NCBI RefSeq assembly: GCF_004337505.1
Contig: NZ_SJZI01000003.1
Span: forward strand, 62,001 to 126,000
Source of the DNA: Flaviaestuariibacter flavus
GTDB taxonomy: Bacteria > Bacteroidota > Bacteroidia > Chitinophagales > Chitinophagaceae
Reading direction: 5' to 3'
DNA length: 64,000 nucleotides
A program made the position numbers and the translations under genes. This document shows positions 25,848-35,258 of the stretch, piece by piece (the stretch's first letter is position 1; every line of letters starts with the position of its first letter). The notes beneath the pieces were generated by a model. The model saw only the letters and a list, made by a program, of their open reading frames with translations. It had not been told where the DNA came from and made no database searches.

Positions 25848-25915
25848 TTTTCGATCTCGGATCTCGGATGTCCGATCTAAATCGGACATCGGATATCGGG
25901 CATCAGCAAATCGAT
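25848..25915. repeat. period-7 repeat with perfect hairpin in the atpE-atpF spacer
   Basis: 7-bp units starting GATCTCG, GATCTCG, GATGTCC and continuing as ATCGGAC, ATCGGAT and ATCGGGC form a self-complementary block. Its core is a perfect 10-bp stem GATGTCCGAT (25867-25876), loop CTAA, complement at 25881-25890. Confidence 0.88.
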
Positions 25916-25948
25916 CGACAAATCAAGAAATACCCAAATCCCTAGATA

Positions 25949-26443
25949 ATGGATCTGTTAATACCCGGCACCGGCCTATTCTTCTGGACGCTGCTTTCCT
26001 TCCTGATCGTGTTCTTCCTGCTCCGCAAGTTCGCCTGGGGACCCATCCTGAACTCGCTCGGCGAGCGGGAGAAAGGCATTGCCGATTCGCTGGAGACCGC
26101 GCAGCGTGTGAAGGCCGAGATGGCCCAGATGAAGAGTGAGAATGAAGAGCTGATGGCCAAGGCCCGCGAAGAGCGCGCCCTGATGCTGAAGGAAGCCCGC
26201 GACACCCGCGACAAGATCGTGAACGAAGCGAAAGACGCGGCGAAGAACGAAGCCAACAAGATCATCGCCGAAGCCCAGCAGGCCATCAACGCACAGAAGA
26301 TGGCAGCCCTCACCGAGGTGAAGAACCAGGTGGGCAAGCTCGTGATCGAGGTGACCGAGAAGGTGCTGCGCAAGCAACTCGACACGCCCCAGGCCCAGGA
26401 AGCCCACATCAACGGCCTCGTGAACGAAATCAAATTGAATTAA
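25949..26443 (+). CDS. atpF: ATP synthase F0 subunit b
   Basis: 164 residues: one N-terminal membrane helix (about 8-28, TGLFFWTLLSFLIVFFLL, then RKFAWGPI) followed by a long charged coiled-coil (about 40-140) and a C-terminal region that binds subunit delta. Two copies form the outer stalk. Its TAA stop (26441-26443) is the first triplet of the repeat unit TAATGCGG that fills the spacer to atpH. Confidence 0.95.
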   Translation: MDLLIPGTGLFFWTLLSFLIVFFLLRKFAWGPILNSLGEREKGIADSLETAQRVKAEMAQMKSENEELMAKAREERALMLKEARDTRDKIVNEAKDAAKNEANKIIAEAQQAINAQKMAALTEVKNQVGKLVIEVTEKVLRKQLDTPQAQEAHINGLVNEIKLN

Positions 26444-26547
26444 TGCGGTAATGCGGTAATCCGGTAATGTGGTAAACAGAGAAGCCACATGTAGGAGAGA
26501 CCGGATTTGATTACCGCATTATCACATTACCACATTATCACATTAAT
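26441..26547. repeat. inverted period-8 repeat arms, family C, between atpF and atpH
   Basis: Left arm 26441-26475 has units TAATGCGG, TAATGCGG, TAATCCGG and TAATGTGG. Right arm 26511-26547 has the inverse units (ATTACCGC, ATTATCAC, ATTACCAC, ATTATCAC). The arms can pair over about 35 bp. The left arm begins on the atpF stop codon and the right arm ends 3 bp before the atpH start. Confidence 0.9.
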
Positions 26548-26550
26548 ACC

Positions 26551-27114
26551 ATGCCTAATCCCCGTTTAGCTTCGAGATATGCCAAGTCGCTGCTGGACCT
26601 CGCCAAGGAGCGCGGGCAGCTGGAGTCGGTGTATACCGATATGCAGTTCCTGCGTGAGGTGATCCGCCAGAGCCCCGACTTCAATACGATGCTGAAAAGC
26701 CCCGTGGTATCGAGCGACAAGAAGCAGGCTGTGATCAACGCGGTGACCGCCGGCAATATCGGCGAGCTGACGCTGGCCTTCACCAAGCTGCTCGTGGCCA
26801 AAGGCCGCGAAGGCGAGCTCGTGGAGATCATCCCGTCCTTCATCAACCAGTACAAGCAGCTCAAAGGCATCCACACCGTGAAGCTGACCACCGCCGCGCC
26901 CGTAAGCGAAGAAGTCAAAAGCCGCATTGTGGCGCAGGTGAAGCAGTCGGGTCATATGGACCAGATCGAGCTGGAAACGAGCGTGAACCCCGACCTTATC
27001 GGTGGCTTCGTGCTGCAGACCGGCGACAAGCTGGTCGACGCCTCCATTGCCTATGAGCTCCAGGAGATCGGCCGCCAGTTTGACAAGAACGACTTTATTT
27101 ATAAGATCAACTAA
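26551..27114 (+). CDS. atpH: ATP synthase F1 subunit delta
   Basis: 187 residues with the OSCP/delta pattern. The N-terminal six-helix domain is MPNPRLASRYAKSLLDLAKERGQLESVY, and the C-terminal domain contains VKLTTAAPVSEEVKSRI and NPDLIGGFVLQTGDKLVDASI. Subunit delta joins the outer stalk to the top of F1. It is separated from atpA by 63 bp without a repeat. Confidence 0.95.
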   Translation: MPNPRLASRYAKSLLDLAKERGQLESVYTDMQFLREVIRQSPDFNTMLKSPVVSSDKKQAVINAVTAGNIGELTLAFTKLLVAKGREGELVEIIPSFINQYKQLKGIHTVKLTTAAPVSEEVKSRIVAQVKQSGHMDQIELETSVNPDLIGGFVLQTGDKLVDASIAYELQEIGRQFDKNDFIYKIN

Positions 27115-27177
27115 CTGCATTGCGTAGTTAGAAGTGTGTAGTAATACAATCAATTAGAAACAAGTAAATCAGCAACA

Positions 27178-28755
27178 ATGCCTGAAATAAAGCCTGATGA
27201 AATTAGTGCCATCCTTCGCCAGCAGCTGAGCGGTGCCAACACCACCGCCGAGTTGGAGGAAGTAGGAACCGTTCTGCAGATCGGTGATGGTATCGCCCGT
27301 GTATACGGCCTCGGCAACGTACGTGCCGGTGAGCTCGTTGAATTCGAGAACGGTGTGCAGGGCATCGCCCTCAACCTCGAGGAAGACAACGTAGGTGCCG
27401 TACTCATGGGTGAAATGGGAACCCTCCAGGAAGGTGCCAAGGTGCGCCGCACCGGCCAGATCGCCTCCATCAAGGTAGGCGACGGCATGGTAGGCCGCGT
27501 GGTAAACACCCTCGGTGAGCCCATCGACGGCAAAGGCCCCATCGCCGGCGAGCGCTACGAAATGCCGCTGGAGCGCAAGGCCCCCGGTGTAATCTACCGC
27601 CAGCCCGTAACCGAGCCCCTGCAAACCGGTATCAAGGCCATCGACGCCATGATCCCGATCGGCCGCGGCCAGCGTGAGCTTGTGATCGGTGACCGTCAGA
27701 CCGGCAAGACCGCCATCTGCATCGACACCATCATCAACCAGAAAGAATTCTTCCAGGCAGGTAAGCCCGTATACTGCATCTACGTCGCCATCGGCCAGAA
27801 GGCATCGACCATCGCCGGTGTGATGAAGACCCTGCAGGAAGCCGGTGCCATGGACTATACCGTGATCGTAGCCGCCTCTGCCTCGGAGCCCGCTCCGCTG
27901 CAGTTCTACGCGCCCTTCGCCGGTGCCGCCATCGGTGAGTTCTTCCGCGACACCGGACGTCCGGCCCTCATCATCTTTGATGACCTGTCAAAGCAGGCCG
28001 TAGCCTACCGCGAGGTATCGCTGCTGCTCCGCCGCCCCCCGGGCCGCGAGGCTTATCCCGGTGACGTATTCTACCTCCACAGCCGCCTGCTGGAGCGCGC
28101 CGCCAAGGTGATCAACAACGACGCCATCGCCCGCCAGATGAACGACCTGCCCGAGAGCATCAAGCACCTCGTAAAAGGTGGTGGCTCGCTGACGGCCCTG
28201 CCGATCATCGAAACCCAGGCTGGTGACGTATCCGCTTATATCCCCACCAACGTGATCTCGATCACCGACGGACAGATCTTCCTTGAGTCGAACCTGTTCA
28301 ACGCCGGTATCCGCCCCGCCATCAACGTAGGTATCTCGGTTAGCCGCGTAGGTGGCTCCGCCCAGATCAAGTCGATGAAGAAGGTGGCCGGTACCCTGAA
28401 GCTCGACCAGGCCCTCTACCGCGAGATGGAAGCCTTCTCGAAGTTCGGTGGTGACCTCGACGCGGCTACCAAGCTGGTTATCGACAAGGGTGCCCGTAAC
28501 GTGGAGATCCTGAAGCAGCCCCAGTACTCGCCGATGCCGGTGGAGAAGCAGGTAGCCATCATCTACCTCGGTACCCAGGGCCTCATCCGCGAAGTACCCG
28601 TACGTCGCGTGAAGGAATTCGAAGAGCACCTCCTGATGGAACTCGAGAACAAGCACCCCGAAGTGCTCGCCGAGTTCAAGAAGGGTGGTCTTTCGGATGA
28701 TTCGATCAGCAAGCTGACGGCGCTGACGAACAGCCTCATTCCCCAGTACAAGTAA
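27178..28755 (+). CDS. atpA: ATP synthase F1 subunit alpha
   Basis: 525 residues with all alpha-subunit motifs. These are the N-terminal beta-barrel ([27 protein letters not shown]), the P-loop [10 protein letters not shown] (about residues 175-185), the [43 protein letters not shown] region, and the alpha family segment [16 protein letters not shown]. It binds a non-catalytic nucleotide and forms the F1 hexamer with beta. It is the last gene of the cluster: a strong terminator follows and no atpG is present next to it. Confidence 0.97.
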   Translation: MPEIKPDEISAILRQQLSGANTTAELEEVGTVLQIGDGIARVYGLGNVRAGELVEFENGVQGIALNLEEDNVGAVLMGEMGTLQEGAKVRRTGQIASIKVGDGMVGRVVNTLGEPIDGKGPIAGERYEMPLERKAPGVIYRQPVTEPLQTGIKAIDAMIPIGRGQRELVIGDRQTGKTAICIDTIINQKEFFQAGKPVYCIYVAIGQKASTIAGVMKTLQEAGAMDYTVIVAASASEPAPLQFYAPFAGAAIGEFFRDTGRPALIIFDDLSKQAVAYREVSLLLRRPPGREAYPGDVFYLHSRLLERAAKVINNDAIARQMNDLPESIKHLVKGGGSLTALPIIETQAGDVSAYIPTNVISITDGQIFLESNLFNAGIRPAINVGISVSRVGGSAQIKSMKKVAGTLKLDQALYREMEAFSKFGGDLDAATKLVIDKGARNVEILKQPQYSPMPVEKQVAIIYLGTQGLIREVPVRRVKEFEEHLLMELENKHPEVLAEFKKGGLSDDSISKLTALTNSLIPQYK

Positions 28756-28773
28756 GCACCCGGTGCTTTTTAA

Positions 28774-28806
28774 ATAAAACCCTTCGCCAGAGGCGAAGGG
28801 TTTTAT
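28774..28806. terminator. terminator of the ATP synthase operon
   Basis: Perfect 15-bp stem ATAAAACCCTTCGCC with its complement and loop AGA, bidirectional, between atpA and the convergent deacetylase fusion gene. Confidence 0.92.
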
Positions 28807-28855
28807 CGTGCCATATTCTTTGCTCCCGTGAGGTGCAGTGCTCCTGGAAGCTGTT

Positions 28856-30871
28856 TCAAAAAGAGCTATGATTGCTGATGCAGACCGATGGCTCACTTTG
28901 CCGGGTAGCTGGCTTCCCGGTTACAGGGATAGCCTCGAACCGGTAGCCAAGTGCAGTAAAATGCGCCAGCAGGCGCGGCAGCATCACCCTGAGGTTAGGT
29001 GCCGACGAATCAATGTCGTGGCATAGTATGATCGACCCCGGTCCCGCGGCATTGACCACGTTGTGGAAGCTCTGCTCCGGAGTGATGCCCGAATCGTAAT
29101 CCTTGCTATCTACCGACCAGAGTACGAGCTGCATTGGTTGGCCGCCGTGCCGCATCCGCCGCATCCGCGAGCGGTTGATATGCCCATACGGAGGGCGGAA
29201 GAGCGGAGAGTCGATAAGGCTGGCGGCCTCGCTCACATCCGCGAGGTAGGCCTTCGCCGGGGTTTCCCAGCTATCCAAGTGCCGGTACGTATGGTTTCCG
29301 ACGGCGTGGCCTTCGGCACGGACGCGTTCGTAAAGTTCGGGGTGTCGCGCCACGGCGGCGCCAAGGCAAAAGAAGGTGGCCCGGGCATCATAGCGCCGAA
29401 GTTGCTCCAGCACAAAGGGGGTTCCCAACGGATCCGGGCCGTCGTCGAAGGTGAGGTAAAGTACGCGCTCTGTAGTATCGACACGGCGGGTAGCTTCCAC
29501 CAGCGGTCCGTAGCGGAACGCGAGGCCCGCTACTGTCGACTTCGGCGCGCGCGCGGCAATTTCCGATAGCGTGTGCAGCAGGTTATTGACAATCCGACCC
29601 GGGTGCGGGAATTGGGAAGGAAGGTCCGGATCCTGGTGGAGGCGCAGGTAAATCAGGTAAGCGCCGAAGAGGAGCGCTTCCGTCAACGTCAGGAGAAAGG
29701 CCGCTCCGTTGCTGTGCCAGAACCCCTTGAACAGGATCAGGAGGCCCATATTCAGGAAAAAACCAAAACCAAAAGAACGCAGATATTCCCGCTTTCGCTT
29801 CGTGTTGAGAAACAGCTGCAGTCCCAGCAGGGTATTCATCAGGTGGAAAAAGAGTACCGGCGATAACACGGAAACGATGGCCGTGGCACCGGCGAAGCGA
29901 ATGCCCAGGTAGTGGGTTACAATCACATCGGAAAGAAACAGGGCGATGATTGTGGCCCCGAGCGATAACAGCATCACATAAGGCATGAGGCGCTGCAGCC
30001 GTTCGAGACCGTCGCGCCGGCTCCGGATATAGGCGACCTGCACAAAAGGCAGCAGGAAGCCGATCACCGGGAAAAGAAAGAGCGCCTGCTCCAGCAGGAA
30101 GACATTGATCGCCCCGGCAAGCACCCAGGCATCTTCCTCCATTGGCAGGAAAGCCACCAGCAGCAGCACGGCTACGGAAAATTGATTCGCGATCCAGTAC
30201 TTTATCGGGAAGGAAGCGCCATTGTGCAGGAAGCGGCGCAGCGCCGCGATCCACAAAGAGGCCTGGCGCAGTCCTGTCTTGTGCAGGGACTGCCGCAATT
30301 GCCAGAGAACCAAAAGCGCATAGACGGCTGCAACCAGCGGCAGCAGCTGCAGCGCTCCGGGGATGATGGTCAGCAGGGTGGCTACGATACAAAAGGCCAG
30401 GTGGGGCAGCAATACGTGCCGATCTATCGATAAGCGCCCATTACTTCCGGGCAGCCAGGCAGGCAGCAGCAGGCTGGCCGATATTATGGCGAACAAACTG
30501 TTTGTGATCGCCTCGTAACTGGTGGCGCCTGTATACCGGACACTGCACAGGATATAGCCTGCCAAGGCCAGCAGCCAAAGACAGGCTTTGGCCAGCAGAA
30601 GCGGGCAGGCAATTTGCGCTCGTTCCGCCTTGGTGCCGAAGCTGAGCAACAGGCGGCCAGCCGCATACATTTCCAGACCGGTATTGACAAACAGGATGGC
30701 ATAAAGCACCAGCACGTAAGCCGTTTCCGTGCCCTTCCCAGCCTCCGGGCCGGCAAGCAGGAAAATGGCCCGCAGCAGCTGCAGGGGGAGGATGCATTGA
30801 GCAAGCGGCAACAATAAGAATTTCTTCCGGCTGTGCAGGAAGAATGGTCTGCCAAGTGGTTGTGTTGTCAC
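28856..30871 (-). CDS. fusion of a flippase-like membrane domain and a NodB polysaccharide deacetylase
   Basis: 671 residues. The first 430 or so form about 12 hydrophobic helices in a pattern like polysaccharide flippases of the MOP superfamily (no charged cluster typical of transport ATPases). After a linker, the NodB domain starts at about 466: TFDDGPD (474-480, catalytic base and metal Asp), GNHTYRH (metal His 527 and 531), RPPYGHIN and LWSVDSKDYD, then IILCHD. The enzyme removes acetyl groups from N-acetylated sugars; the membrane part could move or hold the lipid-linked glycan. Both halves are in one uninterrupted frame. The flippase assignment is weaker than the NodB one. Confidence 0.82.
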   Translation of the reverse strand: MTTQPLGRPFFLHSRKKFLLLPLAQCILPLQLLRAIFLLAGPEAGKGTETAYVLVLYAILFVNTGLEMYAAGRLLLSFGTKAERAQIACPLLLAKACLWLLALAGYILCSVRYTGATSYEAITNSLFAIISASLLLPAWLPGSNGRLSIDRHVLLPHLAFCIVATLLTIIPGALQLLPLVAAVYALLVLWQLRQSLHKTGLRQASLWIAALRRFLHNGASFPIKYWIANQFSVAVLLLVAFLPMEEDAWVLAGAINVFLLEQALFLFPVIGFLLPFVQVAYIRSRRDGLERLQRLMPYVMLLSLGATIIALFLSDVIVTHYLGIRFAGATAIVSVLSPVLFFHLMNTLLGLQLFLNTKRKREYLRSFGFGFFLNMGLLILFKGFWHSNGAAFLLTLTEALLFGAYLIYLRLHQDPDLPSQFPHPGRIVNNLLHTLSEIAARAPKSTVAGLAFRYGPLVEATRRVDTTERVLYLTFDDGPDPLGTPFVLEQLRRYDARATFFCLGAAVARHPELYERVRAEGHAVGNHTYRHLDSWETPAKAYLADVSEAASLIDSPLFRPPYGHINRSRMRRMRHGGQPMQLVLWSVDSKDYDSGITPEQSFHNVVNAAGPGSIILCHDIDSSAPNLRVMLPRLLAHFTALGYRFEAIPVTGKPATRQSEPSVCISNHSSF

Positions 30872-31110
30872 GGTATAGGTTTGACTGGAATAGAAAAGTT
30901 GGTTTCAGGCGATTATTCCACGATTTCTCCGGGTTTCAGAGAAACCGATGGTGTATTATCTATCGCGAAAACATAATGCCAAACGTTGGCAAGCCACTTT
31001 TGCGCAAATAAGTGCTCCCCTAAATGCAGAGCGGGAAAGCCCTTTTCTTTAATATTCGGGTCCTGATGGCGCTCCCGGCGCGATTAATGCAACCAGGCTT
31101 TAAAATTTAG

Positions 31111-31142
31111 TTTGGTTTATATTGTAAACCAGTTTACGTTTG
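31111..31142 (+). promoter_or_regulatory. promoter with internal operator-like palindrome
   Basis: -33 TTTG (31111-31114), a 20-bp spacer and the exact -7 element TACGTTTG (31135-31142). Within the spacer, GGTTTA (31114-31119) and its complement TAAACC (31125-31130) form an inverted repeat with a 5-bp centre. This is the position where a repressor would block RNA polymerase. Confidence 0.65.
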
Positions 31143-31159
31143 TCCTACAATTGCATTTT

Positions 31160-33403
31160 ATGAGAGCCGCTTTTTTCACCCTCTTTGTTTTGATCGCCGC
31201 CATCGCGGGCGCCCAGCCCATCAGCGGCACCGTACGCGACGGCAAAGGCGCACCGGTGGCGGGTGCTTCCATCGCGATCCGTGGCTCCTACGACGGTGCC
31301 ACAGCCGACTCCATGGGCCGCTTTTCGTTCCGCAGTACCGAGAAGGGAGCGCAGGTGCTGGAGGTGAGCGCGGTGGGCTTCAAGGCCGCCAGCCAGCCGG
31401 TGCAGCTCAACGGCAGCCCCCTGGAAGTACAATTCAGCATCCGCGAGGAAGTCACCGAGCTCAAAGCCGTGGTGATCACCGCCGGCTCCTTCGAGGCTTC
31501 GGATAAGAAAAAAGGCACGGTGCTCAGCCCGATCGATATCGTGACCACCGCCTCTGCAAACGCCGACGTAACGGCCGCGGTGAAGACGCTTCCCGGCGCG
31601 CAGCAGGTAGGGGAGAGCGAAGGGCTCTTTGTACGCGGCGGCACCGCGCAGGAAACCAAGACCTTCATCGACGGCACCCTGGTCAATAATTTCTTTTACA
31701 GCTCGGTGCCCAATGTGGCCCAGCGCGGACGCTTTTCGCCTTTTATTTTTAAGGGCACCGTGTTCAGCGCCGGCGGCTATTCGGCCCTTTACGGACAAGC
31801 ACTATCCTCGGCGCTCATCCTCGAGTCGATCGACCTGCCCGAGCAAAGCGCCGGCAGCGTCGGCATTTCGGTAATCGGCGCCAACGCCGGCATCCAGAAG
31901 CTGGCGAAGAACAAGAAGTCGTCCTGGGGCGCATCGTACGGCTATACCAATATCTGGCTGGGCTTTCAGCTGATTAAGCTGCGCGACGAATACACCCACA
32001 TCCCCGAATACCACACCGCCGATGCCAACTTCCGCATCAAAACCTCTGCTTCCGGCATGCTGAAATACTATGGTTACTTCAGCTACAACAAGCTCGGTCT
32101 GCGGCAGACGAGCATCGACACGCTTGGTTATAAAGACGCGTTCGGACTGGCCAACGATAATATGTACCACAACCTGTCGTGGCGCGAGAACCTGGGCCGC
32201 GGCTGGAAGCTGCAGCTGGGCGCTTCTTATGCAACGAACCACGACGATATCAACAGCAGCCTGGTGAATGCCGATAACGACGCCAGGCTGGTGGGAGGCC
32301 TGGAAGAGCGCAACTTCGGGCTCCGCACAAAAGGGCACTATGCCAACGCCAAGGCTGTTTTCGAGCACCGGCTGAAGGGACTGAGCGCACTGCGCGTCGG
32401 CACCGAATACAACTACAGCAGCGACCGCTCCGACTTCACCCGGTACAACGGGCAGCAAATTCCGAACAACGTTACCGAGCAAATCAAATCGCTGTTCGGC
32501 GAGGCCGATATCTACCTTACCAATGAGCTGGCCGCCCGCGCCGGACTGCGTGCCGAGCATTCGTCGCTGCTGAATAAAGTCAACGTGGCGCCCCGCCTTT
32601 CACTGGCTTATAAGCTGGGCCAGGGCGGGCAGGCATCGCTGGCCTACGGCGAGTTTTACCAGTCGCCCGAGCGCCGCTACCTGCCCGCGCCGGTGACGCT
32701 CGACTACGCGAGGGCCACCCATTACATTGCGCAGTACCAGCGCATCAGCGCCCAGCAGACGCTGCGCCTCGAGGCCTTTTACAAGCGTTACCAGAGCCTG
32801 CTCAAGACGGGCATCGTGGGTGGCCATGAGCTCGCCACCGGCTCAACGGGCTATGGCGATGCAAAGGGTTTCGAGCTGTTCTGGCGCGACAAGAAAACGA
32901 TCAAGAACCTGGACTACTGGGTGTCGTACTCCTTCCTCAACACAAAGCGCGACTACCTCAATTTCCCCGCCGCTATAGAGCCGTCCTTTGCCGCGAAGCA
33001 CACCGCTTCGCTCGTGTTGAAGCGCTTCGTACCCGGTATCAAAACACAGTTCAATGCCTCGTATACCTATGCTTCGGGCCGTCCTTACTATAACATCGGC
33101 TACGACGCTTCCAGCAAGCCGGTGCTGACCGACGCCGGCCGCACCATCGACTATCACAGCGCTTCCATCAGCGTCAACTACCTGCCGAAACTGTTTTCGA
33201 AAAAAGGCGCCAGCCGCTTTACGGTGCTCGTGTTCTCGGTTTCGAATGTGCTGGGCAACCAGCAGGTATACGGCTACAAGTATGCCTACAACGGGATGCG
33301 CAAGGAAGCCATCACCCCGCCCACGAATATGTTTGTTTTTCTCGGGGCCTTTATCTCCTTCGGCGTGGACCGCACGGAGGATGTGATCAACAGCAACCTC
33401 TAG
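31160..33403 (+). CDS. TonB-dependent outer membrane receptor
   Basis: 747 residues. Signal peptide about 1-19 (ending IAGAQ), carboxypeptidase-like domain about 20-100 (ISGTVRDGKGAPVAGASI), plug domain about 110-230 (VVITAGSFEASDKKKG, LFVRGGTAQETKTFIDGT), then the beta-barrel with a C-terminal strand ending FGVDRTEDVINSNL. The start at 31160 gives the proper signal peptide and lies 18 bp after the promoter. It imports an unknown ligand. Downstream genes on the same strand (2TM protein, TPR-like protein, two membrane proteins, winged-helix regulator) are spaced by 50-150 bp and may depend on the same signal. Confidence 0.92.
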   Translation: MRAAFFTLFVLIAAIAGAQPISGTVRDGKGAPVAGASIAIRGSYDGATADSMGRFSFRSTEKGAQVLEVSAVGFKAASQPVQLNGSPLEVQFSIREEVTELKAVVITAGSFEASDKKKGTVLSPIDIVTTASANADVTAAVKTLPGAQQVGESEGLFVRGGTAQETKTFIDGTLVNNFFYSSVPNVAQRGRFSPFIFKGTVFSAGGYSALYGQALSSALILESIDLPEQSAGSVGISVIGANAGIQKLAKNKKSSWGASYGYTNIWLGFQLIKLRDEYTHIPEYHTADANFRIKTSASGMLKYYGYFSYNKLGLRQTSIDTLGYKDAFGLANDNMYHNLSWRENLGRGWKLQLGASYATNHDDINSSLVNADNDARLVGGLEERNFGLRTKGHYANAKAVFEHRLKGLSALRVGTEYNYSSDRSDFTRYNGQQIPNNVTEQIKSLFGEADIYLTNELAARAGLRAEHSSLLNKVNVAPRLSLAYKLGQGGQASLAYGEFYQSPERRYLPAPVTLDYARATHYIAQYQRISAQQTLRLEAFYKRYQSLLKTGIVGGHELATGSTGYGDAKGFELFWRDKKTIKNLDYWVSYSFLNTKRDYLNFPAAIEPSFAAKHTASLVLKRFVPGIKTQFNASYTYASGRPYYNIGYDASSKPVLTDAGRTIDYHSASISVNYLPKLFSKKGASRFTVLVFSVSNVLGNQQVYGYKYAYNGMRKEAITPPTNMFVFLGAFISFGVDRTEDVINSNL

Positions 33404-33407
33404 GAGA

Positions 33408-33440
33408 ATGTCTGATGTCGGATGTCTGATTTCTGATTTG
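33408..33440. repeat. period-7 repeat, family B
   Basis: 7-bp units ATGTCTG, ATGTCGG, ATGTCTG and ATTTCTG begin 5 bp after the receptor stop codon. The same family is at 34532-34560, 25375-25491, 25848-25915 and 46474-46569. Confidence 0.8.
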
Positions 33441-33480
33441 TGCAGTGGTTGCCGGCCCTGAGTTCACTACAGCCTTAAAG

Positions 33481-33512
33481 ACCAATTAGCCAATTAACCA
33501 ATCAACCAAATA
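33481..33512 (+). repeat. period-8 repeat in a gene leader, family I
   Basis: Units ACCAATTA, GCCAATTA, ACCAATCA and ACCAAATA end 2 bp before the ATG of the 2TM gene, as at 10143-10182. Confidence 0.8.
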
Positions 33513-33514
33513 CC

Positions 33515-33811
33515 ATGGATACACAAACGAATGCTGAGGGCCGTGACCCGCACCTGTGGCGCATCGCCCGCCGCCGCGCGGCCTTCCGCCGTAGCCTCGC
33601 CACTTACCTTGTGGTGAATGCCTTTCTCTGGGCCATCTGGTTTTTTACCGGTCGCCCTTATTACAGCGGTGGAGTTCCCTGGCCCATCTGGCCCACACTC
33701 GGCTGGGGCATCGGCATCGCCCTGGGCTGGTACCACGCCTACGGCGGCGGCTCCGACGCCGAGGAGCGCGAGTATGAGCGGCTGAGCCGCCAGCGCGGCA
33801 GCCGTCCGTAG
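33515..33811 (+). CDS. 2TM domain protein
   Basis: 98 residues: a basic N-terminal segment (WRIARRRAAFRRSLATYLVVNAFLWAIWFFTG), a short loop with PYYSGGVPWPIWP, a second helix (TLGWGIGIALGWYHAY) and a basic tail. This is the 2TM domain (two membrane helices with a Pro/Trp-rich turn) found in many Bacteroidota, sometimes fused to histidine kinases; the stand-alone form has no assigned function. It sits between the receptor and the TPR-like protein gene. Confidence 0.82.
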   Translation: MDTQTNAEGRDPHLWRIARRRAAFRRSLATYLVVNAFLWAIWFFTGRPYYSGGVPWPIWPTLGWGIGIALGWYHAYGGGSDAEEREYERLSRQRGSRP

Positions 33812-33865
33812 AAATACTATAAACCCTGACAACAATCTTATAATCGAAATTCAATCCCAACACAC

Positions 33866-34525
33866 ATGAAAAAGTTACTCCTTCTCGTTCTTTCCGCTGC
33901 CGCTTTCGCAGGCGCAGAGGCACAGTCAGAAAAATTCGTGTCGGCCATGCAGCCGCGCGTTATTGCCATCGACACCACGCGTACCCCCGCGGCGCTTGAA
34001 GATCTTTCCAACAGCTTTGAGCGCATTGCCGAAGCGGAGAAGACCCAGTGGCAGCCATACTATTATGCCGCCCTCGCCAAGGTGAATGCCGGCATGCTGC
34101 AGATGAACGGCCTGCGCGGCGGCATAGCCGACAAGATTGATCCGATGGCCGACAAGGCGGAGGCCCTGCTCGACAAAGCCGAGGCGCTCAGCAAAGACAA
34201 CTCCGAGATCTGGGTGGTGCGCAAGATGATCGCCTCGATGCGGATGATCGCCGACCCGATGAGCCGCTATATGACCTACGGTCCCAAGGCTGCTGAGGCG
34301 CTGGCCATGGCGCGCAAGCTCAACCCCGAGAACCCGCGCATCTACCTGCTCGAAGGCCAGGATAAGTTCTTCACCCCCGAGCAATTCGGCGGCAGCAAAA
34401 CCGAAGCGAAGAAGCTTTTTGAAACCGCACTGGAGAAATACAATGGCTTCAAGCCTGCCGACGCCCTGGCCCCGAACTGGGGACGTCCCGCTACGCAGTA
34501 TTTCCTGGCGCAGGCAAGTAAATAG
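33866..34525 (+). CDS. periplasmic TPR-like protein
   Basis: 219 residues with a signal peptide (about 1-19, ending AEAQS). The mature part consists of helical pairs resembling degenerate tetratricopeptide repeats: QPYYYAALAKVNAGML, DKAEALLDKAEALSKDNSEIWVV and KLNPENPRIYLLEGQDKFFTP. These serve in protein contacts. The gene follows the 2TM gene by 54 bp and is followed by a family B repeat. Exact role unknown. Confidence 0.75.
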   Translation: MKKLLLLVLSAAAFAGAEAQSEKFVSAMQPRVIAIDTTRTPAALEDLSNSFERIAEAEKTQWQPYYYAALAKVNAGMLQMNGLRGGIADKIDPMADKAEALLDKAEALSKDNSEIWVVRKMIASMRMIADPMSRYMTYGPKAAEALAMARKLNPENPRIYLLEGQDKFFTPEQFGGSKTEAKKLFETALEKYNGFKPADALAPNWGRPATQYFLAQASK

Positions 34526-34531
34526 AACTTT

Positions 34532-34560
34532 CGATCCCGGATCTCTGATCTCAGATCTTT
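34532..34560. repeat. period-7 repeat, family B
   Basis: Units GATCCCG, GATCTCT, GATCTCA and GATCTTT begin 7 bp after the stop codon of the TPR-like protein gene. Confidence 0.82.
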
Positions 34561-34676
34561 GGGCGCGGCGGATGCCGGGGAAGCAGCGGTACCGATAGCT
34601 GCGCCCCGGCATTGCCGATTGCCGCTCCTTCCGCTCCCTGCCTCTTATCTTTACCCTGCCCGCATTAATACGAATT

Positions 34677-35258
34677 ATGGACAATTCTTTCACCCCCGAA
34701 GACAGCCTGGCCCTGATCCGGTCGATGATCGGGAAGACGCGCTCCAATTTGAGCTCTAACCGCTTCTATTTCCTTTTCTGGGGATGGGTGGCTTTCACGG
34801 CCCTGCTGGCGCAGTTCGCGCTCAAAGTTTTTATCGGATACCCGCATCATTACCTCGTGTGGCTGGTGACCATTCCCGCTGTTATCATCACCATCGTCTA
34901 CTCGCGCCGCCACAGCAGCGCCGGCACGCGCACCTACGTCGGCGATTTCATGACCTACCTGTGGACGGGCATCGGTATTTCCTTTTTCGTGTTGAGTATC
35001 CTCATCGGCAATTCGCGCGAGGGTTTCCTCTACGCTTATCCTTTCTTCATTATGTTTTACGGGCTCGGTACCTATATCTCCGGGCGCCTGCTGCATTTCC
35101 GTCCGCTCGTGGCCGGCGGCATCCTCAATTGGGTTCTTGCCATCGCCTGCGTGTATGTGCCCTACGACTACCAGATGCTGCTTACGGCCGGGGCGATCCT
35201 ATGCAGCTACATTATTCCCGGCTACCTGCTGGGCCGTATCAAAAACGAACAGGCATGA
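34677..35258 (+). CDS. integral membrane protein, 193 residues
   Basis: A short soluble N-terminus (DSLALIRSMIGKTRSNLSSNRFYF) precedes five or six membrane helices (about 30-50, 57-76, 90-110, 115-133, 140-157, 162-180). The next protein begins with a very similar segment (SLRLITEMIGKAKKNFHETG), so the two are paralogues. Its stop overlaps the next start in ATGA, indicating translational coupling. A near-consensus -7 element (TATCTTTA, 34646-34653) precedes it. No function is known for the family. Confidence 0.75.
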   Translation: MDNSFTPEDSLALIRSMIGKTRSNLSSNRFYFLFWGWVAFTALLAQFALKVFIGYPHHYLVWLVTIPAVIITIVYSRRHSSAGTRTYVGDFMTYLWTGIGISFFVLSILIGNSREGFLYAYPFFIMFYGLGTYISGRLLHFRPLVAGGILNWVLAIACVYVPYDYQMLLTAGAILCSYIIPGYLLGRIKNEQA

